This document shows positions 28,983-41,067 of a stretch of 64,000 nucleotides of DNA, one piece after another. The position numbers were made by a program, and so were the translations under genes. Position 1 is the first letter of the stretch. Each line of letters starts with the position of its first letter. The DNA comes from Kryptolebias marmoratus (Eukaryota; Chordata; Actinopteri; Cyprinodontiformes; Rivulidae), in NCBI RefSeq assembly GCF_001649575.2, contig NC_051453.1, positions 1,524,687 to 1,588,686 on the forward strand, in the 5' to 3' direction. The notes under the pieces were generated by a model, which made no database searches, had not been told where the DNA came from, and worked only from the letters and a program-made list of their open reading frames with translations.

Positions 28983-31557
28983 AAGTGTGTCCTTGTGAGC
29001 AAGCAGGTATCTGTCAAAAAGTAATGCATTCTAAAGACTGTTGTTTAAATGTTTATGTAACGAAAAGCAACCCCAAAAAATAAATATTTAATAATAATAA
29101 TTAAAATCCCTTAAATATATCTGATTTGCACTTCATTTAATGCACACAAGTGCCTTGATTTATCCAGTCTTTAAAAGAAAAATCATGCGAGACGAGTTTA
29201 AAAGGACAGGTGAAAGCAGAGGCACTCGAAAATGATAAACATGAGGGAACCATCGACTGGTGAGGCTGAAGGGATTGGTTAAAGCTTGCAGGCAAGGGGT
29301 GGATTTGAAGCACATGTAAATAAGATTTGAACAAAAAGTTCTTTGATATGAACAATTCCTGAACCAAAATCACCGTTCAAAGACTGAGTGAAATGTCTGG
29401 ATAAAAACTGTGACACTGGAAGTGATGGGGTGATGAAAATAAGGTGTGATGAGACTGAGGCATGATGACTGTTCAGGAACAGGAGAAATGTGCCAAAGAA
29501 GGTGCCAGGCTCATGTCACCACACAAAGAAACAGACACAAATAGACGACCACAGGAGACAGTAGGGAAATGGACAAAATGAGAACAAAAGGGGCAGAGAC
29601 CCTAACACAAACTCAGTTCAAACGCTCATATTTGAAGAAAACAAGACGCACTAAGTCTAAAAACCCTTAAATTGAGCTTTTGCTTTTGTTTGATATAGTA
29701 CGCCAAGGATGCAGCCCACTACCTGGGTCACACTCTCACCAAATCCATCTTCTGTTTCTCTAACCTGTGTTCTCAACGGCAATCTCTCTTTCTTTTGATC
29801 TAAAGCTCTGATCTGCACACAATGAATGACTTATTTTATGGAGATGCAAGGTCATAAATATGACAAAATGCTTGACATTATCAAGGCAGCTCAAACATGC
29901 GAGTCCATCAGTCTGAGATTTATTAAATCTGAAATCCTGTCATGCATTGTAAAAGTTAAACCGTCTTCATCTGAGCTGTAGATTATATTAATTGGATGCA
30001 ATTGTGATTGATGATACTACAAATACATACAAAGGTGGGGCACGGGGAAAATGTAGGGATAAGCAACATGTTATTGTGTTGAGAAGAGAAAGGAAGCTGT
30101 CTTCCGTCACTGTTAAATGATAAGACAGAAGAAAGGTTGCAGCCGAGTTGATGATGTATTCCACTGAAAGCAGATATCTGATAGGTTTTTGTTGGGAACA
30201 TAATAGTCTCAGCATCTCCAGTGAGGTCATTACAGATGCAAATCCCATTCACAGTGGTGTTTTATGTCACCTGTTTCTTGATGTTCCAGGGCAGCCACGA
30301 AAAGTGCCCCGTAGAGGAATTGCAAATCAAGACAGAAAAATAGAGATGGGTGGACAGGTAGGCTTGCTTCACTGTCAGCGTTGTCCCTCATTTGTCTTCT
30401 CTCCCCCTCCTCCCTATTCTCTCTGATCACAGCTCTACCATTTGTTCTCCCATCACTCATTTTCATTGCCCCATCTCTTTCCACATATCTCTCTCGGTGT
30501 TAGACGAGGACACTGCACCCCACCTCTGCCTGATACTTGAGCATCTGCCTCTTTTAGCAGACGGTTTTCTCCTGAGAGTTTGACGCTCTCAGGGGCTGTG
30601 TGTGAACTGGGTCAAAAAGCATCTGTTTTTTGTGCAAATGTCTGATTCTTGAAAGGGAAAATAGGCCTGAAAAGTAAGAAATATGTTGTGTTGTAATCTC
30701 ACATTGCTTGTAAAGCAAAACTGTTGTCATCTATCTGAAACAGAAAATTAGATTGCATCAATAATTTAGTTTTAGTCCACTGAAATAAATGACAGAAACT
30801 TACCCACTTTATGTACACTTATATTTCTGTCTTTCAAAACCTAAATTCCAGTGTGATACTGTGGATAATGAGGCTAAGTTTGACAAAATTAAAAACATAT
30901 TTTGATGCAAACACTGATAAACAAAACCATACTGATCAGATAATCACACCAGACTCATTAGAGATGGTGTGTAATTATTTGTCATTACTAAATTGTACAT
31001 GACAAGTTTACAAACAAAGAAGAGTAATTTTGTTTTCAGTGTGACAACAAGATGCCGAAGGAACAAATGTTTCATCACATATCTTGAACTTAAACATGTA
31101 ATTCCTGCAATTTAAAATTCCACAATTCTAATTTTATCAAGCTGTGGAAATGTGATTTTAGCTATTTGGTTTCATGTTTAAAATTATATTCTGACAGACA
31201 CAAAGGAAACACCATGATCACCTTCACTGTTGGGTGTGTGCAACACTGTTGGTAACCTATAATATTAAAAGTAACGGTTAAAATGTACCTTTTATATTTG
31301 AACATTGCAAACTGTTTTTGTCCACATCCAGTCATCATCAACCTGATTCATAAAGTCGCATATTTGTTAATGAACTAGAACAAATGTATAAAGAGAAGCG
31401 TTGTTTTAATTCAATTTATTTAACTTATATTGTAAAAATGTAATGTTTATGTATTGTAAATAAATGATGTGTGTCAGTTAGTCAAACTATAGTGCTTGCA
31501 TGTAGACAGGAATGAAAACAATATGGGTAAAGTATTGTGCTGTAAAGGAAACAAGGT

Positions 31558-31752
31558 CTAAAAAAATCTCTGTGGGCAACGGGGAGCAGAGATTCCCTCT
31601 CTGAGCCCCATCAGGAAATGAATGGAGTGTTTTTTATCCCGGGAACGCTGGACCCAGGTGTTCACACACCAGCGCCTCAGTGTCATACGACATGCATCAC
31701 ACAGATTGCAGGCTGCAGGGACTTTGTCCATGCCTAAGTTCCCTACAGACAT
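31558..31752 (-). pseudogene. Possible PIF/Harbinger-type transposon protein fragment
   Basis: The minus-strand frame of 64 codons contains L-R-R-W-C-V-N-T-W-V-Q-R-S followed by H-F-L-M-G-L-R. This resembles the 'RRWWV.PW..RR....Y..L..ELR' stretch near the start of Harbinger (HARBI1-like) nucleases in fish. Nothing of the nuclease core follows, so it would be a short relic. The match is made by eye over about 25 residues and could be chance. Confidence 0.3.
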
Positions 31753-33640
31753 TTTTGTATTTTCTATTTTAACAACTTAGGACAAAAAAAAATGTCTGTA
31801 TGTGTTGTTCATATGTCAACATAATTGATTGCTAGATTTTATCCATTCGAGAAAATGTTGTGCATTGTTGCATTGCTATAAACAACACTGTCCATAGCAT
31901 GGATTTATGTGTTTGTTGAAACCCAGGACATCTTTATTTTTAAATCTTGTAAAATGTTAAAAAATAAAATAAAATTTAATTTTGAACAAAAGTCAGACAC
32001 CGTTGGTATTTGTTTTTTGATGACATTAAATACTGTTTCAAGAAAATATTTTTTTTAACTTTCAAGTGTAGAAAAAAAAAACTGCAAAGTCAAACTGAAT
32101 AATATAATAATACAAGTTTCTATTCAAATGTGTAGTAAATATTAATCCAGTTTTGACAGAAAGTGGAAAAATAGGTAATGCAAACTGTTTTTTGTTTTTG
32201 TTTTTAGGGGAGGGGGGTATTTTTCAGTGTAACAAATATTTCACCTGTAAAAAAAAAAGGGGGCCCCCGTTGAACCATGATTAGATTTGATGACAATGAG
32301 GACAGTGAGGCAATAAGAATCTGAACCTCATGTGCTTTTCATTTGAAGCACAATAAGTTGTCTTGCAGGTCGAATTCCTTCTGTTTTCTGCTGAAAACTC
32401 TGGAGTTACACAGAATGAATCCAGTGTTCGGTAAACACTGGGCGCACCTGTATTACAGCTCAACATGTGTAGGCTTGTACCAGCAGGATAAGTCAGGTAG
32501 GGAAGGTCTGGGAAAGTTCTAAAACAGCAAAACATACTTCAATATACCTCCACAACAGAAAGGACATGTAAGTACGATCTACTTCACTTACTTTGAGCAC
32601 TCCTGTAATCTGGGTTGTTGGACATTTGGAATGTCTTACTTTCTTTTTAACTTCTGTAATGACAGACTTTATGTGATCGTTCCCAGCCAGAGAGCACTTT
32701 CCTGAACTGAAATAATGTGGCTGTATTTTGTTGAAGCTTCTCTATAGTCTGTGAGTTTCAAACAAGTGTTTCTAATGAGAGTCTTGTGATCTGTTGAGTT
32801 TTTGTTTTTTCTTTGTGTTTCTTGGTTTCTAAGTTTGACTGCAGGTCTCTTTTCCTTCCTTTCTTTAAGAAAGCATAAAAATAGGGAAATGTCTATTCTT
32901 TTTTTTTGTCGCTGGCTGAGCTCTGTGCTTTATATGATGCAATCCAAAAAAATAAAACAAGCCTGCTTTGATCACATACGTCTTACTTCTGAGGAACGGG
33001 TTGATAATACAGCACTGTGCAAAAGTCTTAAGTTATCCCTCATTCCTTTATGTGTTGCTTCCAAGAAGCTAAACTTTAAAATCCTCAAGCAATATTTCTT
33101 TAGGCTTTAAGAAAAGTTTTTCAAAGTTTAAATAGTAAATTACCGGGTCTTGTTTATATCATTGGTCACTGTTCATAGCTTCTCATCTTACTTTAGCAGC
33201 AGCTCTGCCACAGTAACACTGTTCATAAAGAGGTCAGTCAGTGTATTCATCAGGAAACCTGCTGTACATTTATAGGCCTCATTCAGCTTGCATCAGTCAA
33301 TCAAGTTACTCGTCAGACAGCAAAATGTCTTTTGTTGTTAGTTTATTGCCTTGAGTGGTTCCTGTAAAATTCAAGGAATTTCTCACTAAAATCAGCCAAA
33401 TTGTTGTCTCATGTGCAACAATAACCTCTACTTCTTTGTAAAAAAAAACAGCTGCTACTCCTCCACCACATCCAGTAGTCCTCTGTTAAAATCAGTACAG
33501 TCTATGGTAAAAGTTCAAAACCAGTGCTCGACTATCCAATTTTCTATCAGGTTTTCATCCCAAACATAAAATCCAAAGCACAGGCAGTGAAGAAGTTGTT
33601 TTTTTTTTACTAACTATCTAGGATTATCAAAGCCCATCCT

Positions 33641-33961
33641 TGTTGGTACGAGGTCTCTCACTGATAGCAGGACCCGAGTCAGTGTTTAGAAGTTCTTGAG
33701 GTTTATTCCACCTGAGCAAAGACGCAGTGAAAGCTGGAGAGGGATGAAAGTCTGCGTGCCAACAACAGGTACCAGCCAAATGTAGACGGGATCCAAAGAA
33801 CACCAATGAACAAAACAACAAGCACACCACTGATGTTGGTCCAGGACAGAGTGAGGATAGTTGGCCGTCCATTCTGCCATCTGTTGCTCTCCGTGGGGCT
33901 CACGTGCGCGCTGCGTCCTCCCATCGCCTAGATAACGTGGCTCCTGCTCCAGCATCCAACA
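33641..33961 (-). mobile_element. Probable solo LTR
   Basis: The 321-base block is bounded by a perfect 6-bp inverted repeat, TGTTGG at 33641 and CCAACA ending at 33961, so it has the TG...CA ends of an LTR. Read on the minus strand it has AATAAA (plus-strand 33702-33707) about 60 bases before the 3' end. It is richer in C and G than its flanks. The 5-bp flanks (ATCCT and ATGGA) do not match, so a target-site duplication is not visible. No internal retroelement sequence is attached. Minus-strand open frames inside it are not credible genes. Confidence 0.55.
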
Positions 33962-36247
33962 ATGGATTGCCTTTTGGATGTTTTGTTTTATTTTGCTTTC
34001 CATTTTATTCCTAATTATTGTATTTATTTTAATTCCCAATTGCCACTCATAGAAAAATAAAGTTTTCTGAATCTGAAAGGTTTTCTTTGTACACCAGCTG
34101 CTTTGTCACTCACTATTAGTCCAGTCCCATTTTCAGAGAAATGTTTCTATAAACCACTTCACTCTGACCTTTGAATCATTCAGGCACAAAATGTAAGAGA
34201 CAAACCAGCGTAACAGACATACGTAGCACTGCTTCATTTCTGTCTGACTGTGTTTCACTTTGTCTCAATGCTGGACATTTAAGTGAAAACCCACAGTAAT
34301 ATTTTGATGCAAAAATAGTTTTGCCAACTCAAGTACAAAAGTTCTAGTCGACAGTCAAAGGCAAATTCTGAACTTCTGGATGTGTCTAACAATATACAAC
34401 ATTATTCTTTAAAATGGTTGACCTTTGCATGGAGTTTTGCAAAAAATAAAAAAGAAATTGCCTATAAAATAAAAAGTTTTTGCTCTGCAGGGCTTCCACT
34501 GATGTTGTGGCTTGGGGTGAGTCCTTTTACCATCTTCTTCAGTGTAAAAGTAAGTAGAATTATTTTTAATTCACCTTCTCCACTCTTTCACATTTCTAAC
34601 TTTCACTTTTTTTTGCTACTTTTTGTCTTGTGTATAATAAATCCAACTAGAGACACTGAAAGAAGGTGACACTAACAGCAAGAAGAAATGTAGTCTGAGC
34701 TGCTGGTGTAGATAGGATCAATCCAGTTAGTACTTGTGTCCTTCTCATAATTTCCCTAAACGACTTTAGCCTAACTGTAAAATTGTTGCCCATTGTCTCC
34801 TGCATCAGATTATCTGCTCTCCCACACATAAATTTAATCTTGGACCTCACCATCTATTTGCATTTGATGAAACACAGTGACATGTAACAAACTGGGCAGC
34901 CATTCCAATAATAAATGGTTGTGTTTGAGGCAGTAATTTATATACTTTTACATCATGTGTGATTCGAAACAATTCCCTCACCTATGACTGAACGCTAAGA
35001 TTTGGAATGATTTGTAGATAAGAACAAACCACCTCTGGTTGTGTTTTGTTTCCTGTCAATTACTGTGAGAGCACCAGCTGTGATTTATGTCTAAGAGTTT
35101 GTGCTCGCAGTTAGCTGTTTGTTTGTGCTCCCTATAGACATGCTAAAAATGTAACACCTGCTCGGTGAATACAGCACAACAAAGGTAACAGGTGTGAGGA
35201 GCAGATTAAAAGGAATATAGGTGTTTTCAGTTATACAATCCTGAGGCAGTGCACGTAGATATGCACAGTCTGGTCTTGAAGGTTTTGAAGAAAATAGGCT
35301 CTCCAGGTTTTCATCACGATATCTGGCGGTTTTCTGCATCATCTCTTTGTTGGTTGACTTCTTAGAGCTTGCAAGCTTCGAGGATGAGAGTGAGCAATAA
35401 GAGAAAACCTTGACTTTCAGTGAGGGCTCAGTGAGCTTATGATTTTACAGTTATTATCTATCATTTTTTAAGAGGCACATTTATTTCTTCTCTTTTCTTA
35501 TTATTCTGCAACTGCTCTAAAACAGATAAGAGGAGAAAAAGGTCTCTCGTGAAAAGCTCTGGTCAAAAGTTGCAACAAAATGAAAAGAAAAGAAGAAAAT
35601 AAATTTAAAAAAGGAAAAGAACAAAACAATCTTGTGTCAATAAATTTCACAGATATGGCTCAACCTAAAGTCAAAGCTAATGATTCAATAACTACAAGTG
35701 ACATTTTCAAATAGAAATAAACCACAGCTGGTAAATACAAAAAAAGAAGCAGAGTGAAGGTAAATATTAGAAGACTTTCTAATCCATCACAAAGCATTTT
35801 TTTTCAAATGTCACTTCGTAGAAAATATGCACCAAGCTCTTTTTTATTGACTAGCTTTGAATAAATAATTTATGTTGCGTAATGTCAAAAGAGAGCGGCA
35901 GGACAAGTTAAACTTCTGCTGAACAAAAAGTCTGACAGAGACTCTTCCTCTCAGCACGTAGCTGCAGAAGCTGGGGTAGAGCTGCTCAACATGTGCATTA
36001 CGTGTTTGAAATTCTGCCACACAAAGAATTTAAAGGAGTGGAAACATTTTCAGTGATAATTTCATTATGAGACAAGTTTGTTTGTGGGTGGGGGAGGGGT
36101 TCAGAAAATCCTGTGGATGTTTAGTCTTGTGAGATCTGATGGAATGCGATCTTGTTACGGCCTTATTAAAGATTAAATGAATTATATGAAGAAATACTCT
36201 GAAGCAGATGGTTAAAGGCAGCCATTGTTTCTGTTCCTCTTGTGCAG
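33962..36247. other. Region upstream of RGS gene 1; 5' exons not found
   Basis: The missing upstream exons of gene 1 would be expected here or further left. The exon just before the RGS box should encode a W...(S)...LL stretch and end one base into a codon before a GT donor. I read this interval for acceptor-exon-donor combinations and found none that gives that pattern without a stop. Confidence 0.5.
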
Positions 36248-36863
36248 CAGGCCGGCTGGTGTTCGAAAACTACTTGAGGACAGAATACAACGATGAGAAT
36301 CTTTTGTTTTGGCTGGCCTGCGAAGACTACAAAACAAATTATTGTGAGACAGAGACGAACGTTGATGCTCAAAGGATTTACAGAGAGTTTGTTCGGGTTG
36401 ATGCACCAAGACAGGTACGGCTTCTGTACAGTGAGATGTGAACTTCAAATCAGACTCCGCTTCTAGTTTGCTTTCTGTCTTTTTCCATCCCCTACAGTTT
36501 CAGTCACATCTGCTCTGAAAAAGATTTCTGATAAAAAGCAAAAACTCTTTCTCCCTTTTTGTATTCTCACTAAATGCAATGTTTTATTTTCCCTCTACTG
36601 AGTTGACATGCAATTTACTTTCTGAAAATATTCAAATGGAAAAGTACCTGCAAACATAAATGAAACCTACTGTTTCCTGAACACAGATAAACATTGACTT
36701 TGTGACGAGGAAAGAAATCAGAGAAAATATCTCTCATCCGGGGCCAAATTGCTTCGACAGGGCGCAGAGGCTGATATACAGTCTGATGGAAAACGACTGT
36801 TATCCACGATTTCTAAAATCTGAGCTGTACAAAGCTCTCCTGGAACAGGCTGAAAGGAAATGA
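36248..36863 (+). CDS. RGS-domain protein, R4 type, 5' end not located (gene 1, RGS21-like)
   Basis: Two exons, 36248-36414 (167 nt) and 36687-36863 (177 nt including TGA), encode an almost complete RGS box. The intron has GTACGG at its start and ACACAG at its end. RGS proteins speed GTP hydrolysis by G-alpha at the plasma membrane. Visible marks are N-D-E-N-L-L-F-W-L-A-C-E-D-Y-K, I-N-I-D-F-V-T-R, C-F-D-R-A-Q and C-Y-P-R-F-L-K-S-E. The G-alpha contacts equivalent to RGS4 Glu87, Asn88, Asn128, Asp163 and Arg167 are kept, while the Ser164 position is Cys. The first exon enters in phase 1, giving ?-G-R-L-V-F. By eye from memory the second half is closest to RGS21 (D-A-P-[RK]-x-I-N-I-D-F, A-Q-[RK]-L-I-Y), with RGS13 next. 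The N-terminal exons are not located, so the start codon is unknown. An in-frame ATG at 36208 lies in the intron before the acceptor and is not the true start. The gene could be intact with distant 5' exons, or a truncated copy. Confidence 0.88.
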
Positions 36864-36956
36864 AAGCAACATGAAGAAAAACAGCTCATCAGGTGCTCCT
36901 TTAAATGATTGATTCTGCACTTCAGAAGAATTTTTGGAATCGCGGTGTAAACAAAA

Positions 36957-36962
36957 AATAAA
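36957..36962 (+). terminator. Candidate poly(A) signal of gene 1
   Basis: First AATAAA after the stop codon, 94 bases downstream. It would give a short 3' UTR; later signals are possible. Confidence 0.4.
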
Positions 36963-39900
36963 AAGTCTGCCTGTCAGAGGAAGTGGAGGTGAAAAGAACT
37001 GTTGGTGTGAGAAACAGGAGCCCCTTCTGAAGGCATTTCTTTTAGAATTAATATTTTACATCAAACAAACAGATGTCATTTAAATGTTTAAAACTAGCCT
37101 CACTGCTAGTTTGTACAGCCCATCATGTGTTTGAAACTGTTTGGATCAAGGGTTAAAGTGAACAGGTTGTTTTTACGTTATCATGACCTTGTGTACAGAC
37201 TAAAACTCCTGAGATGTGTCCTGATTCTGTTAACTGTGCAACAATATGTAAATGTTTTAAAGCTTTTGTACCCTGCTGCAAATAAGACTTTTTTTTGTTT
37301 TGTTTTTCTTGTTGCTGTGATGTATTTAAATTAAACTGAAGCCCCAGTGGGATTTATTTACAGGATGTGCATAAATGTTTACTACCACAAAAATTTAAAC
37401 AAAGGGCTTTTTTTGCCTCTCATTTATTGGAGCATCAATACAGAAAAAAAGGTAGAAAGGGGAGCATCTCATGGAGTTGGAGCTTGGGAATCCACACTCT
37501 CCAGTTTGGGATTGAGAATGTTCCCTGGAAGCAAAATGTCTTCAACTACAGAAAAACAGTAGAGACAGTATTTATGACTCTCAACCAAGATGTTTAGTCT
37601 AAAAAAGAAGGTCTAAAAGATGAAACTCTTAAATTTAAAGAAAACCAGAAGAAGTGACCTTTGTGTCCTCTGTGATGAAACCAGCCCAGAATGAACTACA
37701 TGTTCACGGATGGAGTAAAGTTCTGCTTAATTTTCTGGATCAAATGTATTCTAACAGGTGCTTAACTGGACACCTGGTTATTACTAACATCTGTGCCATA
37801 ATCCTGTTTCCAAACTTTAATCGCTTTCTAAGTATCATCATTAGTGACATGCTGCACAGCACAATAACTGAGCTGAACATTGGTCCCCTGACGGCAGGAA
37901 CGTAAACTGTTGGTTAAACAATAAATACAATAAATTCTTCCCTATAAACAATTTAGCAAACAAATGTTTCCATGATAGTCACTTTATCTCCTCAGTTTAA
38001 GATTCTACATCTTCAAAAATGTGTAATAATCAGCCATTATATAAACATTAAATAGTCTGGGAAGTCATGTTCTTTAGAAATTGCAGAAACAGAACATAAT
38101 TTAAAAGACAGTTTATCAGTAACTCAGAGTCATTACAATAAAAACTGTAGTCAAACATGATTTAAGAACATACGGCAGTTCTTGAACTGCAGCTGTGAAT
38201 TTGCAAATATTGTAGCATAAATGTGTAAAACCCACTAATTTATCATTTCTAGTGTTAATTAGTCACTAGAAATAATTCCCCAACAAATCCACAAGAATCT
38301 AATTTAATGACCTTTGCTCATCATAGGCTTGAAAATAAATTCAAAGAAACTGAACTTCCTTTATATGTTGGAACATTCAGGTTTAATGCAAAAACTCCAG
38401 TCAGTTTTCTCCACACAAATTTAGTTTTTGGTTTGTCATTTGTCATCATGTTGTCATCACTGATGACAACATGATGTTTTTGTTTGTTTATGACACTAAA
38501 TAACTCTTGAAAGATGTAAAGTCAATGGAAATTGGATGTAAAATGTGTCTGAAGGTGCACCATTCATACACAGTCTCATGAATTTTTAATATTACAAACA
38601 GTTCGATGTTTTTTTTAGCCTCCTGGAGTTTTAACTCCATGATGTGAAGCGTTTTTGTGTCAGTATTTCTTGTTAACAAAGTTCGAGATTCCCATTGATG
38701 AATAAAACATTTCTGACTCCAATCCATACTTCACTTATCCACAATATTCATGCTTCCAACTTTTGTGCAACAGTCATAAGGCATAACAAAAGGGAAGAAA
38801 TAGTCAAATTATATGTTTTTGATTTTACTAAAGAAAACGAAAACGCCAAGCTTTCTCCGACAAAAGTGAGACGATTTACGCTCAAGCTTTGAAGAAGGAA
38901 AGTTGTATGAAAGTAATCATAAATGGAAAGCTTATGAATTGCAAATGTGCTACAGTCTCATAAAGGGCTTAATGTTGAAATATTTGGATGAGATTGAAAA
39001 TGTAACATCTACTTCAAAGAAACAAAAAAGAATACGCTAAAGTGTGCTTTAAGGTTATTCGGCTTTGAAAACCTCTCCTATTCAGAACGCCTCACCTTTT
39101 TCTTGAAAAGTGAAGAATTTTAACAACAAAGGTTAGACTCCGGGGCTTACTTTAAATGTCAAAAAATAAGATTTACTATTCAAGCTGTAGCATTCCAGGA
39201 AGGATTCTTTGCTTGAAAAGATTAAAGATTTAATTCCTCTGACAAGGCTCGGGTTTTATTCTACATAAATTAGAGACAAAAAACGGTTGAAGACAAAGCC
39301 GTGGAAATGCATTTCACCTGTGAGGATGAAGTCATGTCTGCAGAGGGCAAACAGCTCACTAAAACACATCAAATTAAATGACTGCGGTAAAAATCATTTT
39401 GGCTATTATTATGGGATGTATAATTTTGAAACAAAAAAGGTGTACCAGCAAAGATGTGTACCAGCTCACATACAGCCCAGAAAAAAAAGCAATTAAAGAA
39501 AATGGATGGGTGAAACAAAGATCATCAATATATATGTTTAACTCTTAGATACAGAGAGAAACCACTAAATATATATTTAATCTACTGAAATAAATTGATC
39601 GAGGTGCTCAGATCTGTACTACAGGTAAGACGATTCAGCACCCAAAACATGACGAACCCTGCATTGTTATTTCCTAAAAGAGATCAAATTTTCATTCTGC
39701 AGATCACAGGACTGCTTTCTACTTCATCTCAGCCCACTGGCTTGTTTGATTGTTTGTTTAAAATGGTAGAGTTTTAACTTGTTGTTGTGCTCTCTGTGTT
39801 TAGAGAAGGTCCTGAACCCGTGCAGTGTTTTCTACTCCAAAGTGTTGCCTTTGGCCTCAAAGATCACAGTAACTGCTTTCCATTTTGTTCCTGTGTTGTT

Positions 39901-40507
39901 TTCTACAAATTCTCTGAGTTCTCTGAATAAATCAGCATAAAAATATTAGGTGGTATCATTGAGGTGATGTCTCCCAATTCAAGAGTGAAAACTTCAATTC
40001 TTTGCCTGTATTGTCTTTTTGTTTGGTTTTCAAATGGTCAAAATTGTTCCTGTTTACTCTTAACAATACTCTTCATGTTGCTCACCTGCTGCCAGGTATA
40101 TGAATATGTGATGCTCTTTTAGTGTTTTAAAACTGTTGTCATTAAATGCTGATTCTATTGGTTTTCAAATGGTTTTAATTTAGAAAATAAATAAGCACAA
40201 AATAAAATGATAAAATGTAGTTTAAAATATAATTAAGAAAAATGTCCTTGCTGCCAGCTTTTTTTTTAAAGTGCAAAAATCATTTGCTCAAATTTCAAAG
40301 AATTGTTTAATATGTTTGTAAACTATCCAATCTTAGACCTTACTCACAGGGTGTGTGAGTGTGTGTGTGAGTTTATACACTCACTCTGTACAAGCAATGT
40401 GCAGGCTATTGTGCTTTTCCAGATTGGTTGGTTCGGCAGTATCTGATAGAAGTTTGACCCAGGTTGACCTCAGCATGGGCCAGTTTTCAGGAGAAATGAA
40501 ATAAGAC
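36963..40507. other. Intergenic, no gene seen
   Basis: No exon or RNA gene is recognisable between gene 1 and the GGGAT repeat, apart from the hairpin at 38444-38476. Confidence 0.55.
38444..38476. repeat. Near-perfect 33-nt palindrome (16-bp arms, 1-nt centre)
   Basis: CATCATGTTGTCATCA is followed by one C and then by its exact reverse complement. The arms do not extend outward. No flanking repeat or gene explains it. Confidence 0.95.
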
Positions 40508-40564
40508 GGGATAGGATGGGATGGGATAGGATGGGATGGGATAGGACAGGGTGGGATGGGATGG
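40508..40564 (+). repeat. GGGAT / GGATA pentanucleotide minisatellite
   Basis: About eleven 5-bp units of GGGAT with GGATA and GGACA variants, in a G-rich strand. Confidence 0.93.
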
Positions 40565-40705
40565 CATAAGTGTTTTTTTTTTAGGGCTGTTTAGAATTGA
40601 CCTTTGTTTTATATTCTTAAATTTCACTGTAGGTTAAATTTGTTTTGAATAAATGTTCTGGTAAGTTCTGTTCTTGGTTTTGTTCTTGTTATCACTAATT
40701 CTGTT

Positions 40706-40937
40706 ACCTGCTGCCAGGTAGATGTCCTCAGCTGCTCAGCTCCAGCTCCCAACCCACCACCTGCCCCCCAGTCATAATATATACACCTGTTTCACTTTGC
40801 TTATCACCCCTCCTGGCATATATACTCTTTGTTTTCCACAATCTAGAGCCAGATATTTGCCTTCTTGTCTTGTTCCTGAAACTGATTCCAGCATGTCTGC
40901 ATTTGGGTCCTTCACCAACCCACTGCTGAATGTGACA
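40706..40937 (+). mobile_element. Possible LTR-like remnant
   Basis: A pyrimidine-rich block with CTCAGCTCCAGCTCC, ACCACCTGCCCCCCAGTCA, a TATATA run, and CATTTGGGTCC followed by TGTGACA. This run of motifs resembles the R-U5 half of LTRs that I remember from fish Ty3-type elements, which end in a 'GCATTTGGGTCC...TGACA' stretch. No coding part is attached and no matching second LTR is present. The left border is arbitrary. Confidence 0.35.
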
Positions 40938-41034
40938 CTTGAAGAAGAAGTGAAATTATAGTCATGGGATATATGGTTCTTTTCTGGGATCCAGATCATT
41001 TGGCTCAACTTCCCAAAAAGAGATGGCCCTTTAG

Positions 41035-41067
41035 CTTGTGATTAGCTTTCAAACAGCTAATCACAAG
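41035..41067. repeat. Perfect 13-bp inverted repeat with 7-nt loop
   Basis: CTTGTGATTAGCT, then TTCAAAC, then AGCTAATCACAAG. The arms are exactly complementary. Confidence 0.95.

Larger units (their letters stand above)
23367..31557. other. Gene-free stretch with small repeats
   Basis: I see no gene. A candidate exon-like segment at 30291-30358, with AG before and GTAGGC after it, is open in one frame but has no family match and no partner exon. A G/A-rich block at 29400-29620 may be an old repeat but lacks any diagnostic motif. Simple repeats within this stretch are listed separately. Confidence 0.5.

Noticed and set aside
29400..29620. G/A-rich block as a mobile element
   Set aside because: Composition resembles the 7.1-kb repeat, but I could not find a shared motif or borders.
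30291..30358. Exon-like segment flanked by AG and GTAGGC, upstream of gene 1
   Set aside because: Open in one frame but basic and low in information, with no W...LL segment and no partner exon, so it was not accepted as an RGS 5' exon.
35943..35989. Possible 5' exon of gene 1 after CTCTCAG
   Set aside because: The frame that avoids the early stop leaves in phase 0 at a weak donor, whereas the RGS exon needs phase 1. The encoded residues do not match the family.
36208..36247. ATG at 36208 as the start of RGS gene 1
   Set aside because: It lies before a good acceptor whose use gives the same 167-nt exon as in genes 2 and 3, so the extension is intron sequence.
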